From Clostridia bacterium (GTDB lineage: Bacteria > Bacillota > Clostridia > TANB77 > CAG-508): a stretch of DNA of 8,372 bases. Under the pieces are notes generated by a model. That model saw only the letters and a list, made by a program, of their open reading frames with translations, made no database searches and was not told the origin of the DNA. The stretch covers positions 1 through 8,372 of the forward strand of contig JAAVZQ010000032.1 in assembly GCA_022791735.1 (NCBI GenBank), given 5' to 3'. Position 1 is the first letter of the stretch; each line of letters starts with the position of its first letter. Made by a program: the position numbers and the translations under genes. Shown piece by piece: positions 1 to 7,604 of this stretch.

Positions 1-786
1 AGTTTTGATATATAACGTGTTTTAAAGTATTCTATGATTACAGGAATTCCTACTGCTATTCCTAGTATTATAAAAATAGCAGCAATTACAAAGAAAAATA
101 CTCTTGGTTTGTAATCTTTATACATACTTACTATCTTTTTAATTACTTTTATTCCATCACTTATTGTATTAAGTTTTGAAAAACTTCCCTCTTTCCTATC
201 TCTGTAAGTAATTGGTATTTCTTTTATTATAAAACGCTTGTCCAATGCATAAAGTGACATCTCTGTCTCAATTTCAAAACCTTTGCTAAGTACTGGCATA
301 TTTTTAACAAAAATTTTGTTAAACACCCTATACCCTGTCATTATATCTCTTAATTTGCTTTTAAACAAGCTATTTATAGATTTTTTTACTAAACTATTTC
401 CAAAATCATGAAATAGCCTTTTATTTTCTTTTCTATAAGTTCCATTTGATAGTCTATCCCCAATTACCATATCCGCTTCTCCGATTAACTACTGGTTCTA
501 TTAGCTTATGCACTTCATCTGCTGGATAAGTATCGTCTCCATCTACCATTACATAGATATCTGCGTCAACTTCTCTGAACATTCTTCTTACTACATTGCC
601 TTTGCCTTGGTTGTATTCATGTCTTACAATTGCTCCTGCACTTTTGGCAATTTCCACAGTTTTATCTTTTGAATTATTATCATATACATAAATGTCTGCT
701 TCTGGAAGTTCTTTTTTAAAGTCTTTTATTACCTTTTCTATTGATAATTCTTCATTATAGCATGGTATAAGTACTGCTGTTTTCAT
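1..786 (-). CDS. DPM1/GtrB-like GT2 glycosyltransferase, +1 frameshift at 483, 3' end outside window
   Basis: ATG at 786 follows AGGGGGA (796-802) at nine bases. The first frame encodes 101 residues with the GT2 N-terminus: VLIPCYNEE at 5-13, DNNSKD at 36-41, GKGNVVRRMF at 61-70 and the metal-binding VDGDDTYP at 81-88 (DxD D82, D84). Then CGG breaks the frame and nine more codons lead to a TAG. Skipping one C (plus base 483) continues GEADMVIGDRLSNGTY, RDIMTGYRVF near 146-155, GFEIETEMSLYALD near 169-182, a membrane helix near 229-250 and EYFKTRYISK to the window edge, 261 residues visible. These motifs are typical of enzymes that transfer a sugar from a nucleotide donor to polyprenyl phosphate on the cytoplasmic face, followed by a membrane anchor. 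The family is usually a little over 300 residues, so about 50 are missing. The product would be the donor for the GT-C-like proteins. The unshifted 110-residue product lacks half the catalytic domain. Confidence 0.9.
480..484 (-). other. Predicted +1 recoding site (TCGGA) in the GT2 gene
   Basis: The coding strand reads GTA GTT AAT CGG AGA in the incoming frame. Skipping the C (plus base 483) gives AAT GGA GAA GCG GAT ATG, recreating NGEADMVIGDR, a well-conserved core segment of DPM1-like GT2 enzymes. The fit leaves no room for an extra residue, so CGGA is read as one glycine if the gene is functional. Confidence 0.84.
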
Positions 787-803
787 AACATCATTTCCCC
801 CTA

Positions 804-2535
804 TTATTTATCTAATCTAATTTTTAATCTTTCACTATTATTTCCATCATTCGTGTAAAGTTTTACATATTGTGTATTTAGGTCTTTTGGCTCTACACCT
901 TCAATCACAATATCAAAGTCTTTTATAAATATAAGTGCAACTTTTTGCCCCGTTATATCTCTATCCACTTCTTCTTTTAAGTCTACGACTTCATAATTAC
1001 ACATAAGATATCCATATACATCTTGTACATTTGCCCTAAAATTAGGTGTTTCAGCACTTACTACATATACCTTATCATAATCTCTTTTTAGATAATCGGC
1101 GATTATTACATAATCTGGCTCTAACATATTTCCCATATTATCTATATTTGACTGATATTTATGCCAGTGATATTGCACTGGAAGTAATCCTATAAGCCCA
1201 ATAATTGTAAATATTGTATATATCTTTTTCAAATCTTTTAATTTGTTTATTTTAGATAGTATAATAATTCCAACTGTCATTATAGCTCCTAATATTATAA
1301 GCTTTTCATCAAAAGTTGGTCCGAAGCTTTAGCACCCTTGTCACTTGGATTGCAAATAACATTGGCGCATCTATTGCAGTAGTTCCTGTGCCTTGTCCTA
1401 TATAATACCATATTAAATAGGCAAAAGATATAATATATAACAAAATCATTGTTTTGTTTATTTGCACATCTTCTTTCTTACATTTTAAGAGCATCAAAAT
1501 GTATGGCACTGCAAGTATAGACAAATATCTATAACAAAATTTATCAGGATATATTTTTGCTCTCTCTTCTGGAATAAATACTATTGCAGCCACTTCTATT
1601 ATTGTAAATATTGTACTTAAAATTAGAAATAAGATAAATTTTCTATCTGTTTCTTCATATTTTTTGATTTTGAATATTGGTATAAATATTGGCAAAAATC
1701 CCATGCAAAATAGGAAAAATACTGCGTAATAGAATATTCCATAAAAGAAGGCCTTGATTTCTACCATTGTTATTGGGAATATTCTTGCGATTTGTCCGTC
1801 ATAGTGGTTAACTCCTTCTCCATTAAATAGCTTTATGGCTAAAATTCCAAGCAATATAATTCCTAGACATAAAAGCCCTTTACCTATCTCTATACCTAAC
1901 TTTTTATAATTCTTGTTTTTTAGTTCTATCAATAATAATGTACCAAAATATGCCATGGCAAACACTATCGCATAAGATTTAATAAAGAAAAGTAATGCTA
2001 GCAATATAATAATTGCTATATCGACTAATTTTCCGCTATTTTGAACAAATTTTCTATATATAAGATATACTGTCCACAAAAACACTGGATATAGTAGTAC
2101 CTCTTGCACAAGATAAAATGATGTAGCAAATTCTGGTATTAACAGACTAACTCCGGCAATCAATATTGCTTTAAATTTGCTACCCCATATTTCTTTTGAT
2201 AATAGATATATAGGGAATATAGAGGAAATCATAAGTAAAACGCCAATAAACCTCATTGTAAACACTATCGTGCTTGCCGAGTAAAAGAAATATGCAATTG
2301 AAAGCACCATCGAATATATTACACAATTATAGTTTAAGACTTGATAATGCTTTGCAAAGTTACCATCAAAATGAAAAGTTCTTGCCATGCTTACATATAA
2401 TTCTTCATCTACCCATTTATATACTGGTACAGTCATTTTGCTTGCCAAAATTAGGTATACCACTATTCCAAGTATGAATATACCTAATAATATAACTTTA
2501 GTATGCTTTTCTGTAAAACTTTTGATTTTCTCCAT
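804..2535 (-). CDS. GT-C-like membrane glycosyltransferase, paralogue 2, full length only with a +1 frameshift at 1323
   Basis: From ATG 2535 the first frame gives 404 residues ending RVLKL, then CGG ACC AAC TTT and a TGA. Skipping one C (plus base 1323) continues GPTFDEKLII for 172 residues to the TAA at 804, total 576. The joined protein aligns with the 570-residue paralogue at 4302-6015 throughout: first helix near residues 14-31, VDEELYVSMART with acidic D43-E44-E45, GEGVNHY in a middle loop, VFIPEERAKIYPDKFCYRYL, YYIGQGT, MLFAIQ before the break, then ILSKINKLKD and a soluble C-terminal domain containing YLKRDYDKVYVV after it. The likely role is transfer of a polyprenyl-phosphate-linked sugar outside the membrane, inferred from topology, the acidic first loop and the neighbouring GT2 gene; no named family is certain. 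The C-terminal part has its own ATG (1280) but no convincing ribosome site, and it lacks the catalytic loop. The GT2 gene starts 17 bases downstream. Confidence 0.82.
1320..1324 (-). other. Predicted +1 recoding site (TCGGA) in GT-C paralogue 2
   Basis: The coding strand reads CTA AAG CTT CGG ACC in the incoming frame. Skipping the C (plus base 1323) gives CTT GGA CCA, Leu-Gly-Pro, and restores the final membrane segments and the C-terminal domain shared with the paralogue. Without the shift, a TGA is reached four codons after CTT. CTT before a poorly read codon resembles the CUU slip site of the bacterial prfB +1 frameshift, though no Shine-Dalgarno-like stimulator is evident upstream. Confidence 0.8.
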
Positions 2536-2540
2536 ATATT

Positions 2541-2546
2541 CCCCTT
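2541..2546 (-). promoter_or_regulatory. Ribosome binding site deciding the start of GT-C paralogue 2
   Basis: AAGGGG on the coding strand lies five bases before the ATG at 2533-2535. An in-frame GTG at 2554-2556, seven codons upstream, overlaps the end of pgcA and has only a weak purine stretch before it. The ATG also gives a protein whose N-terminus lines up with that of the paralogue, so I take 2535 as the start. Confidence 0.7.
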
Positions 2547-2548
2547 TT

Positions 2549-4273
2549 TTATTCACACATTTTTAACATTGCATTCTTCAATTCTTCTAGTTTTTCATTT
2601 GCCTTTTCCATTGTATCTTCTTTTACACCCATGTAGAATTTAATTTTTGGTTCTGTTCCAGATGGTCTTACACAACACCAAGCGTCATTTTCAAGTGCAT
2701 AATATAATACATTTGATTCTGGTAAATCTGTTTTACCTTTCTCTCCAGTAATTAGATTATTAGTTGTTTTCTCTTTATAGTCTCTAATTTCTTCTACTTT
2801 AAAGCTTCCAATCATTTTACTTGGATTATTTCTCATATTATCCATTATGCTCTTTATTTTCTCTTTTCCTTCAATTCCCTTTAAAGTAATAGTTGCAAGT
2901 GTCTCTCTATAATATCCATATTTCTTATAAATTTCTATCATTTGCTCCCATAAAGTTAGTCCTTGCTTTTTATAAAATGCTGCTGCTTCACAAAGTAGCA
3001 TTACAGAAACTACTGAGTCTTTATCTCTTGCATGCGTTCCAGCTAAGCATCCATAGCTTTCTTCAAATCCAAATAAATATTCATAACTGTTGTTTTGCTC
3101 AAAGAATTTTATTTGTTCACCTATAAACTTAAAGCCTGTTAATGTTTCTATTAGTTTAATACCATATTCTTTTGCAACTGCTCCTGCCATGTTTGATGAA
3201 ACAATAGTTGTAACCATTGCACCATTTGCTGGTATCATACTTCTCTTTTTCTTTTCTGATAATATATATTCTGCAATTAAAAGTGCTGACATATTTCCTG
3301 TAAATGAAACATATTCATTTGTTGCTGGATTTTTCGCATAAACACCTAATCTATCTGCATCAGGATCTGTTGCAAGTACTATATCTGCATCTTTTTCTTT
3401 TGCAAGTTTTAGTGCAAGCTCAAATGCTTTTGGATCTTCTGGATTTGGATAACTAACTGTTGGGAAATTTCCATCTGGCAATTCTTGTTCTGGAACTATA
3501 TATACATTTTTAAATCCAAGGTCTGCAAGTATTCTTCTTACAGGCTTATTTCCTGTACCATGTAATGGTGTATATACAATCTTCATGTCGTCAGCCATTT
3601 CTTTGATAACATCCATGTTTAAAGATTGTTTTTTTAGTTCTTCTATGTATCTATCATCAATTTCTTTACCAATTACATTGTATAATCCTTGACTTTCAGC
3701 AGTAGATTTATCTATAACTTTTATTTCGTTATAGTCTGTAACATTATTTACTTCTGTAATTATTTCTTTATCTTTTGGTGCTGTAATTTGTGCACCATCT
3801 TCCCAATATACTTTGTATCCATTATATTCTGGTGGGTTATGACTTGCTGTTACAACAATTCCTGCAATACAGCCAAGTTCTCTAAGTGCAAATGACAATT
3901 CTGGTGTAGGTCTTAATGATTCAAATCTATATGTTTTTATACCATTCGCATTTAATATAAGTGCTGCTCTTTCACTAAATTCTTGTGACATATTTCTTGA
4001 GTCATAAGCTATTGCAACTCCTTTTGCTTCTCCTTTTTCTTTTTTAATAAAGTTTGCAAGTCCTTGTGTTGCTTTTCCAACAGTATATATGTTCATTCTG
4101 TTAGTTCCTGCACCTATTATTCCTCTTAGTCCTCCTGTACCAAACTCTAAGTCTTGATAAAACCTCTCTTTTATCTCTTTGTCATCACCTTTTATGCTAA
4201 GTAATTCTTTTTTTGTCTCCTCATCAAATACAGGATTTTTGCACCATTCTTCATATCTTTCTAAATAATCCAT
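2549..4273 (-). CDS. pgcA: Alpha-phosphoglucomutase / phosphohexomutase
   Basis: This intact 574-residue protein has every signature of the alpha-D-phosphohexomutase superfamily: GTGGLRG at 45-51, the phosphoserine loop TASHNP at 142-147 with catalytic Ser144, the magnesium loop DPDADRLG at 303-310, the sugar-binding GFEESYG at 402-408, and the phosphate-binding RPSGTEPKIKFY at 536-547. The length and the extended N-terminus match the PgcA/PGM2-like group (about 580 residues) rather than the shorter GlmM type. It interconverts glucose-6-phosphate and glucose-1-phosphate in the cytoplasm, possibly also mannose phosphates, feeding UDP-glucose or a related donor for the surrounding glycosyltransferases. 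It sits between two paralogous GT-C-like genes, 28 bases after one and 13 before the other. It has no TCGGA pentamer, no CGG trinucleotide on the coding strand and no frame break, so it serves as an internal control. Assignment to the mutase family is firm; glucose against mannose preference is not decided. Confidence 0.96.
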   Translation of the reverse strand: MDYLERYEEWCKNPVFDEETKKELLSIKGDDKEIKERFYQDLEFGTGGLRGIIGAGTNRMNIYTVGKATQGLANFIKKEKGEAKGVAIAYDSRNMSQEFSERAALILNANGIKTYRFESLRPTPELSFALRELGCIAGIVVTASHNPPEYNGYKVYWEDGAQITAPKDKEIITEVNNVTDYNEIKVIDKSTAESQGLYNVIGKEIDDRYIEELKKQSLNMDVIKEMADDMKIVYTPLHGTGNKPVRRILADLGFKNVYIVPEQELPDGNFPTVSYPNPEDPKAFELALKLAKEKDADIVLATDPDADRLGVYAKNPATNEYVSFTGNMSALLIAEYILSEKKKRSMIPANGAMVTTIVSSNMAGAVAKEYGIKLIETLTGFKFIGEQIKFFEQNNSYEYLFGFEESYGCLAGTHARDKDSVVSVMLLCEAAAFYKKQGLTLWEQMIEIYKKYGYYRETLATITLKGIEGKEKIKSIMDNMRNNPSKMIGSFKVEEIRDYKEKTTNNLITGEKGKTDLPESNVLYYALENDAWCCVRPSGTEPKIKFYMGVKEDTMEKANEKLEELKNAMLKMCE

Positions 4274-4280
4274 ATCTTAA

Positions 4281-4288
4281 ACCTCCTT
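4281..4288 (-). promoter_or_regulatory. Strong ribosome binding site of pgcA
   Basis: The coding strand reads AAGGAGGT seven bases before the ATG at 4273, the most canonical Shine-Dalgarno in the window. It lies in the 28-base gap after GT-C paralogue 1, the longest gap between genes here. No terminator hairpin or promoter is visible in that gap, so pgcA is probably co-transcribed but well translated. Confidence 0.8.
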
Positions 4289-4301
4289 AAAAATTATTTA
4301 T

Positions 4302-6015
4302 TTAAAATTTTACTTGCAAATTTTCATTTTTTTCCAAATTTGTATATACTTTTATATATTCTGTTCCAATATCTATTTCACTTACTCCTTTAATTTCTCC
4401 ATCAAAGTCTTCAGTTACAAGCACTAAAACCTTCTTCCCCTCTATATCTAATTTCTCTGTGTTAGTGCTTATGACATCATAATCAGTAAATAGCTTTCCA
4501 TAAATTGAACGCATACCCAAGCCATATTTAGAAGAAGAATAATTTATTATATATACCTTATCATAATCTCTTTTTATGTATTCTGATACAGTTATAAAAT
4601 CTGTCTCAAATTTCTTTCCGCCTATATCACTATTAGATTGATGTAAATGCCAAAATGAATTTATTGGTATTAGTACTATTAATCCAAGCACTGTAAGTAC
4701 TATATATGCTTTTTTCACATCTTTTATTTTATTTAATTTGCTAAGTACTATCATGCCTACTGCTACAAGTGCAAACATTACAATTACACAAACTGCAAAA
4801 GGCTTTGTAGGAAGCAAATCTCCATCTGTTTTTTGTATTGCAAATAACATTGGTGCATCAATTGATGCAAGCTTTGTCCCCTGACCTATATAATACCATA
4901 TTATATAGATAAGTGGTATAGTAAAAGCTAAAATTGTTTTGACTTCAAATTTAACTTCTTCTTTTTTACACTTCAAAAGCATCAAAACAAGTGGCATAGC
5001 AAGTACTGCTAGGTACCTAAAGCAGAATTTATATGGATATACTTTTGCAGTTTCTTCTGGAATAAATACGATAACTGCTATCTCTAAAATTGTAAATATT
5101 GCACTTAGCATCAAAAACAATATAAATTTTCTATCATTTTCTTCATAACTTTTAAATTTGAAAAGTGGTATAAGTACTGGCAAAAATCCCAAACAAAATA
5201 CAAAGAATACTGCGTAATAGAATATTCCATAAATTACTGCAACTATTTTTTCTGTTGTTATTGGGAATATCTCGGATATTTGCTGTGAATAATGGTTTAC
5301 ACCTTCTCCATTAAGCAAACGTATTAAACTAATTCCAATTAAGATTATTGCCAAACAAGCTAATCCTTGTGCTACATATCCCCCCAATTTTTTAAAGTTT
5401 TTATTTTTTAACTCTATTAGGCATAAAGCACCAAAGTATGCTCCTGCAAATACTATGGCATAAGATTTAACGAAAAATATAAGTGCTAATAATGCTATCA
5501 TCCCTATATCTATCCAAATATTTTTCTCTTTTGTAAATTTCAAATAAACTAAGTAGCAAATCCACAAAAATACTGGATAACATAGTACTTCTTGTATAAG
5601 ATAAAATGATAATGTAAATTCTGGTATCAAAAGACTGACTATTGAAACAATCAAAGCCTTCCACTTGTCCTTTAGTATTTCTTTTGATAATAAGTATATT
5701 GGAAAAACTGATGATATCATAAGGATTACCCCTATCATCCTCATTATGAATAAGATATTTCCGACTATTACCAAAGAAATATGCTATTGATATTATAATT
5801 GAATATATTATGCAATTATAATTTAACACTTGATAGTTTTTGGCAATATTTCCATCAAAGAAAAATGTTCTTGCCATGCTTATGTATAATTCTTCATCTA
5901 CATTTAAGTACGCAGGACTTGTCATTTTGCTAGCTATAAACCCATAGACAATAATTCCTATTATAAATATTACAATCAAAACTACCTTAGAATTTTTCTC
6001 TAAAAAATCTTTCAT
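4302..6015 (-). CDS. GT-C-like membrane glycosyltransferase, paralogue 1, full length only with a +1 frameshift at 5763
   Basis: ATG at 6015 has AGAGGGGT (6021-6028) five bases upstream, overlapping the end of the flippase gene. The first frame gives 84 residues; skipping one C (plus base 5763) joins them to 486 more, total 570. Order of parts: a membrane helix near residues 11-28, an outer loop with VDEELYISMART (acidic D40-E41-E42, the placement expected of the catalytic acid loop in GT-C enzymes), many further hydrophobic helices, and a soluble C-terminal domain of roughly 110 residues after the last helix. The protein aligns along its whole length with the gene at 804-2535. GT-C enzymes move sugars from polyprenyl-phosphate donors to acceptors outside the membrane, which fits the GT2 gene in the same operon; that role is inference. 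The zero-frame product would be 182 residues with an unrelated tail. A second start at TTG 5772-5774 is possible but would lose the first helices and the acidic motif. Confidence 0.82.
5760..5764 (-). other. Predicted +1 recoding site (TCGGA) in GT-C paralogue 1
   Basis: The coding strand reads GGT AAT AGT CGG AAA TAT in the incoming frame. Skipping the C (plus base 5763) gives AGT GGA AAT ATC, Ser-Gly-Asn-Ile. The joined segment FFGNSGNILFIMRMIG then aligns residue for residue, with no gap, to FFYSASTIVFTMRFIG of the unbroken corresponding region in the paralogue. This shows the four bases CGGA correspond to exactly one residue. Confidence 0.82.
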
Positions 6016-6018
6016 TAA

Positions 6019-7591
6019 TTACCCCTCTATCTTCTTTTTCTTCTTAATCATTCCCAATATTATATTGACATATTTTTTAAACGTATCTCTAAAAAATTTA
6101 TCACACATGAAACATGCCATAAATACTACTGCTGTTATAATTCCATAAACTACAAATAACATTACTAAATCAACATATTTATTGGTGAAGCTAAATTCTG
6201 CAAAGCCCATAACAAAACATGAAATAACGACTGCAACTAGTGCTACACCCATATATTTTCCTGTTATGATAAAAAATTTTATAAATTTTTCTTTAAATAC
6301 TTGTTTAAATATTACATAAGGCTTCCATATAAATGTAATACATGTATTACTTACTATTGTACCAATTACAATTCCAATAAGTCCAAATTTCATTGCTAAG
6401 ACAATTGAGAATACTAGATTTATAATTGCTTCTATAATTGGAGCATAGACATCGCCAAATATTCCATAGGCTTCTTTAAATTTATCTATTGGATTTTTTA
6501 TTATTCTAAACATAGTATTTATAGAAATTGCAAATACAATTGGAAGTCCCAGTACTAAGTCTTCTCCTACCCAAACTGCAACAAATGGATTTGCAAGTTT
6601 ATAGAAAAGGAATCCAAATATTGCTGTTACACAAAGCATCAATACATATATCTCTTTCCATATTTTATATACTTCTTTTTCTGTTTTTTCTATAATCAAA
6701 TTTCCGAATAGAGGCTGTTATTCCCATAAAAGCTTGTTCTACAAGTCCTGTAAGTAAATTGTATATTGTCATATAGTTTGCATATACACCAACACCTATT
6801 AGGTTGTCAAATTTTGATATTAATATATTATCTGTTTGATATACAACCAGTCCGCCTATTTTATGAAATACCAAGTCTTTAGTTCTTTTTACTATATCCT
6901 TGTATCTTCCTATAAGCTCTTTGAATGTAAGACTTTTTTGTGGCTCATACCACTCATATAACTTCTTTATTCTAAGATTTGTATATATATATATAGTAGC
7001 ACTTGCTAAAATCTCTATAATTAGCCATATATAAAAGTTTTTAAATACAACTATGCTTATTAATTGCAAAATGTTTTTTATTATCTTTCCATTGCTTTGT
7101 ATTCTTACTACTAGATAGTTCTTTTGGTCTGCTGATGGAAGCACATTTAGAAATGTAAGTAAGTATGATATAACAGTTGCAGCTACATATAGAATAAATG
7201 AAATTCTTACTTCACTTATATTGATGTTTACTGTTGTTACAAAACTATTTATAAATATAGTGATGACTATTCCAATCACAGCTACAACCACTGCAATTAT
7301 TCTATATAAATATTTATATAAGCATAATATTTCGTTCATCTTCTGGTAATCATTTTCTGCAATAGGCTTGTATAATGAGTAACCTACTGCTGTTGATAAA
7401 CCAAGCTCTGCTATATTTAACATCCCAATAAGACTCACAAGTAATGAGTTTAGCCCTGCATATTCTGTTCCTATATTATTTATGAGGAATGTTCTCATTA
7501 CAAATGTAAATACATTACTGATAAAGTAGTAAACTAACGAAACAATTGCATTTTTTGCTGAACTTCTACTTCTTGTTGTTTTTTCTGCCAT
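6019..7591 (-). CDS. Wzx-like polysaccharide flippase, full length only with a +1 frameshift at 6706
   Basis: ATG at 7591 is preceded by AGAGGT (7601-7606), which overlaps the stop of the GT4 gene. The first frame gives 295 residues ending ITASI, then CGG AAA and 12 more codons to a stop. Skipping one C (plus-strand base 6706) continues GNLIIEKTEKEVYKIW for 228 residues, total 523, a normal size for the family. The N-terminal half has features of MOP-superfamily oligosaccharide flippases: NNIGTEYAGLNSLL and SLIGMLNIAELGLSTAVGYS near residues 39-72, then repeated hydrophobic helices. The C-terminal half carries several more membrane segments and a lysine-rich tail. The restored junction recreates the ASIGNL motif that I recall as conserved in Firmicutes Wzx proteins. 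Role by family: moving undecaprenyl-linked oligosaccharide repeats across the membrane. The second part could begin at a TTG (6697-6699), but that would split the conserved motif. The next gene starts 3 bases after the stop. Confidence 0.88.
6703..6707 (-). other. Predicted +1 recoding site (TCGGA) in the flippase gene
   Basis: The coding strand reads GCC TCT ATT CGG AAA in the incoming frame. Omitting the C (plus-strand G at 6706) gives ATT GGA AAT TTG, Ile-Gly-Asn-Leu, which joins both halves of the flippase without a gap. Without the shift, translation ends 13 codons later, at 308 residues, losing about 40% of the transporter. No homopolymer or repeat is present that would suggest polymerase slippage. 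Confidence 0.8.
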
Positions 7592-7604
7592 TTCTTTGTT
7601 ACCT

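Noticed and set aside
804..1280. A separate small gene starting at ATG 1280
   Set aside because: Its sequence is the C-terminal continuation of the paralogue at 4302-6015, the frame is open further upstream to the TCGGA break, and there is no convincing ribosome binding site.
2274..3895. Several plus-strand open frames opposite the GT-C and pgcA genes
   Set aside because: They lie antisense to well-supported genes, lack ribosome sites and have no recognisable domains.
6019..6699. A separate membrane-protein gene starting at TTG 6697-6699
   Set aside because: It would be a C-terminal half flippase beginning in the middle of the conserved ASIGNL segment; joining through the break gives one normal-length flippase.
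480..6707. Sequencing or assembly error as the explanation
   Set aside because: Not fully excluded. There is no homopolymer at any site, and many TGGA sequences in the same genes (e.g. AAT GGA ACT in the GT2 gene) are unaffected, so a simple TGGA miscall is unlikely; raw reads would settle it.
480..6707. Phase variation by slippage at simple repeats
   Set aside because: None of the four sites lies in a repeat or homopolymer tract.
6981..6996. Short TA repeat within the flippase gene
   Set aside because: It encodes an ordinary run of Tyr and Ile in a membrane helix in the correct frame, and is explained by AT-rich codon use.
1..7591. Four ordinary pseudogenes from decay of a polysaccharide locus
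   Set aside because: One lesion per gene, always +1, always at TCGGA in the same phase, with long open frames and intact motifs on both sides, does not fit random decay. It stays possible only if the bases are wrong.
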